Assembly: GCA_031260385.1 (NCBI GenBank)
Contig: JAIRKB010000287.1
Location: forward strand, 1-7,439
DNA from: Propionibacteriaceae bacterium
GTDB taxonomy: Bacteria; Actinomycetota; Actinomycetes; Propionibacteriales; Propionibacteriaceae
Direction: 5' to 3'
Length of the DNA stretch: 7,439 bases
In this document: positions 1-6,220 of the stretch, piece after piece
Numbering within the stretch: the first letter of the stretch is position 1
How the letters are laid out: the number at the start of each line of letters is the position of its first letter
Notes under the pieces: model-generated
What the model saw: only the letters and a program-made list of their open reading frames with translations
The model's database searches: none
What the model was told of the DNA's origin: nothing
Program-made: the position numbers and the translations under genes

Positions 1-1700
1 AGCTGGTAGGTGACATCAACTAGCCAGGAGGCGTAGAGCACCTTGGTCCCGGAGCCAACCTTATCGCGAGCGAAATCCCAAGCGGTCACCAGGCTCGGCT
101 CATTGAACCAGCCATTGAAATGCCAGCCGGCCGACTTCTGAGGATCCTGAGGGCGGTGGATTCTCTCGCCCTCCGCAACCGCACTACCACCAGCCAAGTA
201 GGTTGCCCCCGTGCCATCGTTCATCGCAAAGCTCACCGTGACATAGCCCGGATCCTGGTAGAGCCACTGCGCGTAGGCATGGGTATCGGCCGAGATCGGC
301 AGATTGGGCGAAACGAACGTTCCCGAACCATCGATCGCGGTATTCCAGCCCGCGAAATCGAAGTCTTCGCGAACCGGATAGACCGGCGCATTTGAGTACG
401 GGATATAGGGTACGAGACCGTAGTCGTCAGAAGCGAGGTTTAGGTGATCAACCGGTTTCGCTTCGCTGGTAGGCCAGACCCCGGAGTTGGGCCAGAAGGT
501 GAAGGTGTACTCCTCGATCGGCTCCGACCAGACGGCATTAACGGTTGTCGCAGCGGTGAAGACCTCGGTAGCCGGATGTGTGAAGTCGACGCTCCGATCC
601 GGCTGGGCCGAATAGCTCCAGCCTAGGAAGACCCGCCCGGTCTTGCCATCCTCATCGAGCCAACGCGGTGCAATATAGGCGGCGGTCTCAATCTTGCCGT
701 CAACGGACTGCCAGCAGTCCTGGCGGCTGGGGGCGTCCTCATCGGCGGGTTCCCCGTCAAAGCCCCCACCGGTGGCATCGAAGGTCACCTCGACACTAGG
801 AAGACTAGGCTTCGCTTCACTCTCCCAGATGGCATAGAGCGATGTGGCAGTGGTTTCGCCGAGGCGGCTCGGGAGCGGTCGGTTGCTACCACCGGAACCT
901 GAGGGACCGGGATCAAGATAGACCTCTCCCCCACCACCGGGTTGAGTGCTCCAACCCCGGAAGTCGCCGCTCGCACCCGCCAAGGGGCTCGGCGTGAAGA
1001 TCGGCTCACCTTCCCGCGAGGTGTAGATATCGAAGAGCTTGTCACCGTTGCTAGTTCCGATCATCGACCAGAACTCGAAGCTGGCGAGGGTGGCGTCAGT
1101 CGGTAGGTCGATCCACAAGGCGTAAATCGCTGGCTCGCCTTCATGGGCCGTCTCCAAGGCGCTAATCGGGGTGGTGGGCGTCACAAAGGTCAAGGGCTGG
1201 CGGATAGGCGGATTGAGCCCAGCGTTAACGTAGGTGTAGTAACCGAAACCCTCATAGTCCTCTAGGGCCGTCACCCAACCAGCGAACACCCGTTTGCCAG
1301 TTGAGAACAGCGGCGGCTGCGGTTCCGGGGGGAGGGAGGTCACCAGACCGTTGTGAGACAGGACATGCTTAGTGGTGATACCAGCACCCCACTGGCCACC
1401 ACTAGCATCAAAATGCAGCATCTCATTGGTTGGTGTCTGTTCTGGCGGCGTCGCCACCCACTGCCAAATCGCATACACCCTCAGATCGGCCTTAATCGGC
1501 GCTGAGACATCAAAGGGTTTGGCTAGTGGTTGAGTATCAGTTGCCTCATAGCTCCAACCGACAAACTCCCACCGACCGTAAGCTTCGACCGGTCGCGACG
1601 GTGCCGGGGGCAAATCGAGGATCGTTTGGCCGTTTCGAACCACGAAACTGGACGATAAGGCATCGCTACCGTCATTACTATCAAACCCCACCGTGAAATA
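1..1700 (-). repeat. Six diverged InlB B-type protein repeats (seen at protein, not DNA, level)
   Basis: Repeat units fall at about nucleotides 1462-1700, 1111-1421, 825-1082, 528-794, 264-509 and 24-242 in order from the N-terminus. Unit length varies from about 73 to 103 residues, unlike the uniform 70-80-residue units of classical internalin repeats. The second unit carries extra Y- and G-rich sequence between its GW and closing strand. The shared anchors are the FxGW core and the terminal Y-A-x-W strand. Nucleotide identity between units is low by eye, so this is an old, diverged array rather than a recent tandem amplification. Confidence 0.8.
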
Positions 1701-2504
1701 GGCGGTGCCATCGATCGACTGCACCGCGGAGAAAGGCCAAGCCTCGCTGGTCAGACCATCGTGGCCGTTAATATCGGCATTAAGACAGTCATCCTGGCTG
1801 GCGGTGCCAATCACATAACGGAACCCAGTTGTGACAGACAACCGCAGATCGCCTCGACCGGCCGCGGTCAAGGCCGCATTGATGTCATCAAGAGTGAAAC
1901 GGAAGGTGGCATAGTAGTCGTCCGTGTCCCCAAAGCCCAGGAATGAGTCATATTCGACCTTGTCAAGCGAGTAGTTCTCGCCTGCTCGCGGCTGGAAAGA
2001 GGCAATTGGCTTGGTCAACCCCGAGTTCCCGGGAGCGGTATTCGCCAGAGAGGGGTCCGCTAGATAAATCCCCAGCCGTCCATTACGACCGGTTGGATTG
2101 TTCAGGCCAAGGAACAGGTCGACTGCGCCATCACCATTAAGGTCAAGACCGAAGTAGAGGAAGTGCGGGAACTTGGGGGCTTCGGTGGTCCCACCCATGC
2201 CGTCTAGTCGCGTACGAACCGCGATCTCAGAATTATCAGCCCCAAAGGAGAGGTACGCCGAGGGGTATTTTCTATCGCCGACAATGTCCATCGAGGCGAA
2301 CCCGCCCCGAACATCGCTAACCGGATCAATAGACTCTGATGCCGGCGTCCATTGCCGATCAGTGCCCCACAAGGGAGCCCAAACTTCGCCTTGAGCGGTC
2401 GCGGGTGGTGCCAAGCCTGGCAATAGCGAAGCCAGAACCAGGGTTCCGGTAGCGGCCACAAGGCATCGTCCGACTATAGACAACATCTTCCGTCTAGCAA
2501 TCAT
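1..2504 (-). CDS. Large secreted InlB B-repeat (Listeria-Bacteroides repeat) protein, C-terminus beyond window
   Basis: The frame is open without a stop from the ATG at 2504 to the left edge (834 codons visible). A purine-rich GAGGA lies just upstream of this ATG; a second in-frame ATG at codon 7 is less well placed. Layout: signal peptide 1-37; an unrecognised domain at about 38-268; then six divergent repeats at about 269-347, 362-464, 475-560, 571-659, 666-747 and 755-827, with a seventh possibly starting at the edge. Each repeat shows the InlB B-repeat plan: a beta-strand start such as VTFDATGG or VGFDSNDG, a central F-x-GW (FVGW, FAGW, FRGW, FLGW, FAGW, FNGW) and a closing YAxW-like strand (YAIW, YALW, YAIW, NAVW, YAQW, YASW). 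Such repeats occur in bacterial surface adhesins and internalins. I infer an exported, surface-displayed stalk or adhesin; a sortase motif or other anchor would lie beyond the window. No partner gene is visible. It is transcribed alone from the 2505-2736 gap. Confidence 0.9.
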   Translation of the reverse strand, partial: MIARRKMLSIVGRCLVAATGTLVLASLLPGLAPPATAQGEVWAPLWGTDRQWTPASESIDPVSDVRGGFASMDIVGDRKYPSAYLSFGADNSEIAVRTRLDGMGGTTEAPKFPHFLYFGLDLNGDGAVDLFLGLNNPTGRNGRLGIYLADPSLANTAPGNSGLTKPIASFQPRAGENYSLDKVEYDSFLGFGDTDDYYATFRFTLDDINAALTAAGRGDLRLSVTTGFRYVIGTASQDDCLNADINGHDGLTSEAWPFSAVQSIDGTAYFTVGFDSNDGSDALSSSFVVRNGQTILDLPPAPSRPVEAYGRWEFVGWSYEATDTQPLAKPFDVSAPIKADLRVYAIWQWVATPPEQTPTNEMLHFDASGGQWGAGITTKHVLSHNGLVTSLPPEPQPPLFSTGKRVFAGWVTALEDYEGFGYYTYVNAGLNPPIRQPLTFVTPTTPISALETAHEGEPAIYALWIDLPTDATLASFEFWSMIGTSNGDKLFDIYTSREGEPIFTPSPLAGASGDFRGWSTQPGGGGEVYLDPGPSGSGGSNRPLPSRLGETTATSLYAIWESEAKPSLPSVEVTFDATGGGFDGEPADEDAPSRQDCWQSVDGKIETAAYIAPRWLDEDGKTGRVFLGWSYSAQPDRSVDFTHPATEVFTAATTVNAVWSEPIEEYTFTFWPNSGVWPTSEAKPVDHLNLASDDYGLVPYIPYSNAPVYPVREDFDFAGWNTAIDGSGTFVSPNLPISADTHAYAQWLYQDPGYVTVSFAMNDGTGATYLAGGSAVAEGERIHRPQDPQKSAGWHFNGWFNEPSLVTAWDFARDKVGSGTKVLYASWLVDVTYQ
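2394..2504 (-). other. Sec-type signal peptide of the repeat protein
   Basis: Residues 1-37 have a basic start (ARRK), a hydrophobic core (roughly residues 15-31, rich in A, L, V and G) and a small-residue cleavage site, ATA before QG, after residue 37. This is the classical n-h-c plan. There is no lipobox: the only cysteine (residue 14) is at the start of the core, so a lipoprotein is unlikely. Confidence 0.85.
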
Positions 2505-2522
2505 GTTTCCTCGTCTCTGGCA

Positions 2523-2557
2523 AGACCGTGGGGGTCAGACCTAAGAAATGACGGTCT
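2523..2557 (-). promoter_or_regulatory. Inverted repeat (possible stem-loop) in the 5' leader of the repeat-protein gene
   Basis: A perfect 7-base inverted repeat, AGACCGT at 2551-2557 and ACGGTCT at 2523-2529 (read on the minus strand), encloses 21 bases. It ends about a dozen bases before the purine-rich ribosome-binding stretch. The enclosed bases contain a smaller GGTC/GACC symmetry. In the mRNA it could fold just upstream of the start and affect translation. No riboswitch class is recognised. It could also be chance or a protein-binding operator. Confidence 0.3.
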
Positions 2558-2598
2558 CCCGATAGGGGCACGAGAGATTTTTCAATATGCAATCGTTG

Positions 2599-2604
2599 AT
2601 TATA
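2599..2604 (-). promoter_or_regulatory. Probable -10 box (TATAAT) of the repeat-protein gene
   Basis: A perfect TATAAT reads on the minus strand about 95 bases before the ATG, which would give a leader of roughly 85-90 bases containing the inverted repeat at 2523-2557. No good -35 lies at 16-18 bases (the position reads GTAGGG), and there is no extended -10 TG. A second AT-rich stretch (CATATT, about 2583-2588) is a weaker alternative. Confidence 0.45.
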
Positions 2605-2675
2605 CGGAGCACACAAGACCCCCCTACGGTGATTGTCGTTAATTGTCCGTACTTATCGCTGCATTGATACTGACT

Positions 2676-2709
2676 TAGGCGACCGGTGGTCTTAAGACTA
2701 GCTCGCCTA
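2676..2709 (-). terminator. Candidate hairpin terminator after the manB-aroQ-sprT operon
   Basis: TAGGCGA and TCGCCTA form a 7-base stem around 20 bases that themselves contain the palindrome GTCTTAAGAC (2689-2698). With one bulged base the outer stem extends by ACT/AGT. It lies 28 bases after the stop of the SprT-like gene, where the operon should end and before the next promoter. No U-tract follows on the minus strand, so it is not a classical intrinsic terminator. It may instead protect the mRNA 3' end or be an operator. Confidence 0.35.
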
Positions 2710-2736
2710 GTTCCCGTTTTCGGTGCGCCGGTAGTT

Positions 2737-3192
2737 CTAGCCGCGCGCCAACAAACCTAGTCCGCGGTCCTGCCAATCGATCCGCGCCCGGTGGGCACAT
2801 AGGCTACAGTAGGCGACCCGAGTGGGACGGCGGTGACGGTAATACTGATGGCCCGCCCGACAGACCCCGAGCCAGCGCGCCGATAGCCGCGCCTCGGGCA
2901 CTTCAATCGTCCGGGCGCCCAGATAACCGAGCCTACGGGCTTGACGTAACCAGACCTTGGTGTGGCCAGCCTTTTGGCCAACCAGACCGTGAGCAATCTC
3001 ATGTAGGATCACCTGATCAACCTCGTCGTCGGCTAGATAGGCCACCAGATAGGTCGAACAGGTGATCCGCCGCGCCGCATAATGGCAGGCACCGACTCTG
3101 GTTCGAGCATGATCAAGACCGAAAGACCAACCATCAAGGTGACGGGCAACCAGATTGGTCCCCGAAGCTAAAGTGTAGGCCGCACTCGCCAT
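2737..3192 (-). CDS. SprT-like zinc metallopeptidase with C-terminal zinc-binding cluster
   Basis: A 151-residue cytoplasmic protein (no signal or membrane segment). Residues 63-82 carry the SprT-like zincin core: LHEIAHGL (H64, E65, H68) followed by GH-x-x-x-W with H77 as the likely third zinc ligand. The upstream W-x-F-x-L-D and R-x-G-x-C stretch (22-36) and the I-x-x-S-like strand before the helix also fit SprT-like domains. The tail has C111-x3-H115 and C129-x2-C132, resembling the zinc ribbon that follows SprT domains. The family includes SPRTN/Wss1 proteases acting on DNA-protein crosslinks in eukaryotes; the roles of bacterial short forms are mostly unknown, so I claim only a metallopeptidase fold. 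It starts 8 bases after aroQ with a weak ribosome-binding site, suggesting coupled translation at the end of the operon. Confidence 0.8.
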   Translation of the reverse strand: MASAAYTLASGTNLVARHLDGWSFGLDHARTRVGACHYAARRITCSTYLVAYLADDEVDQVILHEIAHGLVGQKAGHTKVWLRQARRLGYLGARTIEVPEARLSARWLGVCRAGHQYYRHRRPTRVAYCSLCAHRARIDWQDRGLGLLARG

Positions 3193-3200
3193 CGCCGTGA

Positions 3201-3632
3201 TCAGGGCACCAAGGCGGCCAAGTGGGCGAGAGCATAGTCGTATCCCGCTGGCCCCAGACCGACAATCACTCCCTTGGCGAACCTGGAGATCACCGAGTGC
3301 TGACGGAAATCCTCCCGGGCAAAGATATTGGAGATATGCACCTCGACTAGATAACCCACCTCCCGCGCGGCATCAGCGATCGCTTGGCTGTAGTGGGTCC
3401 AGGCCCCCGGATTCAGCACCACTGCCATCCCTTGGTCCGCCGCTTCGTGGAGCCAGGCGATCATTGTCGCCTCAACATCGGTTTGACGCACCTCTACTTG
3501 GAGGCCGAGCCCCACACCGGTGCCGACTAGGTGTTCAGCCAACTGCGCATGGGTTAAGGTGCCATAGATATCTGGCTCTCGCACCCCGAGACGACCCAGA
3601 TTGACGCCATTTAAGACCAAGACTGTCTTCAT
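3201..3632 (-). CDS. aroQ: Type II 3-dehydroquinate dehydratase
   Basis: Converts 3-dehydroquinate to 3-dehydroshikimate (third step of the shikimate pathway) by anti-elimination through an enolate; the family forms cytoplasmic dodecamers. At 143 residues it is of family length. Visible motifs: the N-terminal NGVNLGRLG (canonical NGPNL), R18 and Y23 in the flexible active-site lid (VREPDIYG; Y23 is the expected catalytic tyrosine), RQTDVE with E54, the substrate-binding NPGAWTH (N74, H80), and EVHISN with catalytic H99, followed by AREDFR (R110). An upstream in-frame ATG at 3638 would add two residues, but GAAGG touches that ATG and sits 6 bases before the ATG at 3632, so I choose 3632. It follows the SIS-like gene by 7-13 bases. 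The proline of NGPNL is replaced by valine, which is unusual but not obviously inactivating. Confidence 0.93.
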   Translation of the reverse strand: MKTVLVLNGVNLGRLGVREPDIYGTLTHAQLAEHLVGTGVGLGLQVEVRQTDVEATMIAWLHEAADQGMAVVLNPGAWTHYSQAIADAAREVGYLVEVHISNIFAREDFRQHSVISRFAKGVIVGLGPAGYDYALAHLAALVP

Positions 3633-3638
3633 ATCCAT

Positions 3639-3643
3639 CCTTC
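3639..3643 (-). promoter_or_regulatory. Ribosome-binding site deciding the aroQ start
   Basis: GAAGG on the minus strand directly abuts the ATG at 3638 and lies 6 bases before the ATG at 3632. Only the latter spacing is functional for Shine-Dalgarno pairing. Confidence 0.6.
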
Positions 3644-3645
3644 AG

Positions 3646-4626
3646 CTACTCGGCCATGGTGGCCAAACCCAGATAGGCCGCCGCAAAGAGACCTTGGTGA
3701 ACCAGTTCAGCGTAGCGTACGACCGGACTGCCACTCGCACAGCGAATCGTCTCCTGGCGTTGGTTACGGCTGGCCGCCAACTCGGCCAAACCTAGGCCGG
3801 GATCCTCACCATCATCGAGGACCAGCAAGGCGAAGCGGATGCGGGCCGACTCATCCTCGTAGGGGTCCCCAAAGACATTACGCGGACGGCAGCCTTCGAT
3901 CAGGGGCCGTAAAGCCTCCTCGTCGCCCGCCACGGCCGGCGCTCCCGTCGCCTCGCGCAAGGCCTCGGCAATGCGGCGCGAGGCCCGGGCTGCCAAGACC
4001 GATCCCCCCCAAACCAGGGGCACCGCGTCGGCCAAGGCACAGGCCAGATTCTTGGCTGGATTAACCTCTAGACCGTGACGCGGCCCACAACGCTCGGCTA
4101 CCTTGTCAAGGTGATCAGCGATTTGATCGAGATCGAGTTCCGGGGCCAAGCCCGCGAGGTCGAGAATCTTCAGAGCCAGCAGAGCGGTCACGAAGCGGTC
4201 GTCTTGGCTAGTCACCAGCGCGGTGGCTGCGCCACAGCCATCCAGGATCGGGGAACCGGAGGGGGCGACCACAATCAGCAGGGCTCCGCGCTTAACGACC
4301 TCGCGACAGACCTCTAGCAGACTAGTCTCGGCGTCGGCCAGCACCATCACCAGATCGAGCGGCCCGGCCCAAGGCGGCAGGGTCGGGCGCGGCCAGGCGA
4401 TACAAGGCACGGCGCAGGTTGCTTCGACAACCGCCCGGATCAGGCGGGCTTCAGCCCCGATGACCAGTAGGGACCGCGGTCGTACACCATCAAAATCCGG
4501 CACGGCGGCGGCGATCTCATCCCACGGCTCCCGCCGTAATCGAGCCCCCGCCATGGCAAGCCAAGCTAAGGGATCACCACGCGTCGCCAAAGCGATCGGG
4601 TCGTCGAGCAAGGCGTCGTCAAACAT
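3646..4626 (-). CDS. SIS/phosphoglucose-phosphomannose isomerase-like protein (Rv3256c/TobH-like)
   Basis: A 326-residue soluble protein found in actinobacteria directly after manB and the Trm112-like gene (M. tuberculosis Rv3256c is the positional counterpart). Residues 50-125 form a Rossmann-like SIS fold: RSLLVIGAEA, a strand LDLVMVLAD, then GALLIVVAPSGSP with a phosphosugar-binding-like serine loop. The C-terminal half has NPAKNLACALAD (189-200) and PLVWGGSVLAARASRR (203-218), typical of the bacterial PGI/PMI C-terminal domain. I do not see the HNE-type catalytic motif expected in bifunctional PGI/PMI enzymes after this segment; DEEAL and RPRNVFGDP stand there instead. It may therefore bind a phosphosugar or regulate rather than isomerise (inference). 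Its ATG shares one base with the preceding stop (TAATG), a classic coupling arrangement. Confidence 0.75.
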   Translation of the reverse strand: MFDDALLDDPIALATRGDPLAWLAMAGARLRREPWDEIAAAVPDFDGVRPRSLLVIGAEARLIRAVVEATCAVPCIAWPRPTLPPWAGPLDLVMVLADAETSLLEVCREVVKRGALLIVVAPSGSPILDGCGAATALVTSQDDRFVTALLALKILDLAGLAPELDLDQIADHLDKVAERCGPRHGLEVNPAKNLACALADAVPLVWGGSVLAARASRRIAEALREATGAPAVAGDEEALRPLIEGCRPRNVFGDPYEDESARIRFALLVLDDGEDPGLGLAELAASRNQRQETIRCASGSPVVRYAELVHQGLFAAAYLGLATMAE

Positions 4627-4859
4627 TACTCATCCTCAAGCAGGGTTGGCGCCTCAGCCGACGATTTGGCGACGAAGGGTTTGGTCCGCCGAGCCTGGTC
4701 AACCAGCATGATCGGGATCCCCTCCCGAATCGGGTAGGCCAAACCGCAACTAGTCGAGTTACAGACCAACTCCTTGGCGTCGTAATCGACACTCAGGTTG
4801 GCGCGGCAGGCCGGGCAAGCCAAGATCCCTAGCAGGGTCGCATCGAGTTCTAACCCCAT
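4626..4859 (-). CDS. Trm112-like zinc-binding protein
   Basis: A 77-residue protein of the Trm112/YcaR-like family. LACPAC near the N-terminus and C-x4-C downstream give four candidate zinc ligands (C15, C18, C33, C38), followed by the family signature of a Y-P-I-R-E-G-I-P-x-M-L-type strand (residues 42-52). Eukaryotic Trm112 activates methyltransferases; in actinobacteria this short form is regularly encoded next to manB, but its partner is not known to me. An acidic tail (EAPTLLEDE) ends the protein. The start lies inside the last codons of manB (10-base overlap), with a strong AAGGAGG four bases before the ATG. Its stop overlaps the next start by one base. Confidence 0.88.
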   Translation of the reverse strand: MGLELDATLLGILACPACRANLSVDYDAKELVCNSTSCGLAYPIREGIPIMLVDQARRTKPFVAKSSAEAPTLLEDE

Positions 4860-6211
4860 CGTTCCTCCTTCAATAAACTCAACACCGAATCGCGAATCTG
4901 GGCCATCTGCGTCGCCTCGCGGGCTTCCACATTAAGCCGTAGCAGCGGCTCGGTGTTAGATGGCCGCAGCGAAATCCACCAGTCATCGGCGCTGATACGC
5001 AATCCGTCCTCCCACGATAGCGTGACATCGCCCCCGCCGAGGGCTGCCGCGACCGATTCCATCGCGCCAATCTGATCATGGATCGTCGAGTTGATCTCCC
5101 CAGAGGCGACATAGCGGGTGAAATCGCGGACCAGTTCCGACAGCGGACGCTGGCCGTGACCGAGAACGGCAATCACATGCAGGGCCGCCAGCATGCCGGT
5201 GTCAGCGCCGAAAAAGTCGCGGAAATAATAGTGGGCGGAGTGCTCACCACCGAAAATCGCATGATGGCTCGCCATCAGGGCTTTCATGTAGGTGTGGCCA
5301 ACCTTCGACTCGACGACCACGCCGCCATGCTCGGCGACGACCTCCCTGACCGCCGAGGAGGTAATCGAGTTGACGACAATCGCCGAACCCGGTTCGAGGG
5401 CTAGTTCGTCGACCGCAATCAGGGCCGTCACCGCTGATGGTGAGACGACCGCTCCCGTCTCGTCGATCACAAACGCCCGGTCGGCATCACCATCGAAAAC
5501 GATCGCTAGATCAGCCTGGGTGTCACGTACGGCTTGTTGGGCCGCCACCAGATTTGCCGGATCGAGGGGGTTCGGTTGGTGATTCGGAAAGGCCCCATCG
5601 AGATCCAGGTAAAGACCAATCAACTCGGCATTGATCTGGGCGAAGACCGCTGGGGCGGTCAAACCAGCCATCCCATTACCAGCGTCTACCACAACCCTTA
5701 GTCGGCGAATCCCCTCCAAGTCGACCAGACTGAGCAGGTAGTGGACGTAATCAGCTAGTAAATCGCGGTGCTCCAGGTCACCCGGGCTAGTCGAAGCCAA
5801 CCCGGCGCCTTCGGCATCGATTCGCCGAGCGCGATCCGCCAGCTCGCCGAGGAAAGCCCCGGTGACCGGTTTGGCGCCAGCAAGACAGAACTTCATCCCG
5901 TTGTACTCCCAGCCATTGTGACTGGAGGTGATCTGGACCCCCGGGAGGCCTAAAACCCCGGAGGCAAACCACAGTTGATCGGTCGAGGTTAAGCCAAGGT
6001 CGATAATCGACACTCCGCCGCTGCGCACCCCCTCGGTAAACCCCTGCTGGATCTCTGGCCCAGTCAGGCGCATATCACGACCAACAACGATCTGGGGAGA
6101 ATCTACCAGTTGAGCATAGGCCGCTCCGATAGCCCGAGCCCCAGCCACATCCCACTCTGGTCCGACGATTCCTCGGATGTCATTGGCCTTGAAGATTCGA
6201 GGAGTCAGCAC
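4850..6211 (-). CDS. manB: Phosphomannomutase/phosphoglucomutase
   Basis: Interconverts hexose-6-phosphate and hexose-1-phosphate (mannose, possibly glucose) in the cytoplasm, feeding GDP-mannose and glycan synthesis. At 453 residues it is full length for the alpha-D-phosphohexomutase family. The four domains are marked by FKANDIRG (7-14), the phosphoserine loop TSSHNG (95-100, catalytic S97) followed by YNGMKF, the metal loop FDGDADR (239-245; D240, D242, D244), the sugar-specificity loop GGEHSAH (321-327) and the phosphate-binding RPSNTEP (416-422). The start is a GTG at 6211 with AGGATG-like bases at suitable spacing; the conserved FKANDIRG starts at residue 7, which supports it. It is 9 bases after DUF3499. 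The usual TASHNP reads TSSHNG here, so the proline after the catalytic loop is replaced by glycine. The actinobacterial CxAGAKPV stretch is conserved. Confidence 0.93.
   Translation of the reverse strand: MLTPRIFKANDIRGIVGPEWDVAGARAIGAAYAQLVDSPQIVVGRDMRLTGPEIQQGFTEGVRSGGVSIIDLGLTSTDQLWFASGVLGLPGVQITSSHNGWEYNGMKFCLAGAKPVTGAFLGELADRARRIDAEGAGLASTSPGDLEHRDLLADYVHYLLSLVDLEGIRRLRVVVDAGNGMAGLTAPAVFAQINAELIGLYLDLDGAFPNHQPNPLDPANLVAAQQAVRDTQADLAIVFDGDADRAFVIDETGAVVSPSAVTALIAVDELALEPGSAIVVNSITSSAVREVVAEHGGVVVESKVGHTYMKALMASHHAIFGGEHSAHYYFRDFFGADTGMLAALHVIAVLGHGQRPLSELVRDFTRYVASGEINSTIHDQIGAMESVAAALGGGDVTLSWEDGLRISADDWWISLRPSNTEPLLRLNVEAREATQMAQIRDSVLSLLKEERWG
4864..4870 (-). promoter_or_regulatory. 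Strong Shine-Dalgarno embedded in the manB 3' end
   Basis: AAGGAGG followed by AACG and ATG lies inside the codons for the last residues of manB (KEERWG). It fixes the start of the Trm112-like gene at 4859. Confidence 0.75.
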
Positions 6212-6220
6212 GGATCCATC

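Noticed and set aside
2204..2461. Minus-strand 85-codon open frame near the repeat-protein N-terminus
   Set aside because: Out of phase with the 834-codon frame that has a signal peptide and ribosome-binding site; no motif of its own.
1..2504. Possibility that the left third is non-coding or a pseudogene because only short frames start and stop inside it
   Set aside because: The minus frame is unbroken to the edge; it only lacks a stop within the window.
2619..2624. Run of six C residues as a phase-variable tract near the repeat-protein promoter
   Set aside because: Six bases is short for slipped-strand variation, and it lies in the promoter spacer region without other support.
3197..3604. 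Plus-strand open frame of 135 codons
   Set aside because: Exactly antisense to aroQ; Pro/Arg/Ser-rich translation typical of a GC-rich shadow frame.
4223..4711. Plus-strand open frame of 162 codons
   Set aside because: Antisense to the SIS-like and Trm112-like genes; low-complexity, Arg/Ser/Ala-rich translation with no family motif, whereas the minus strand has clear motifs and coupled starts.
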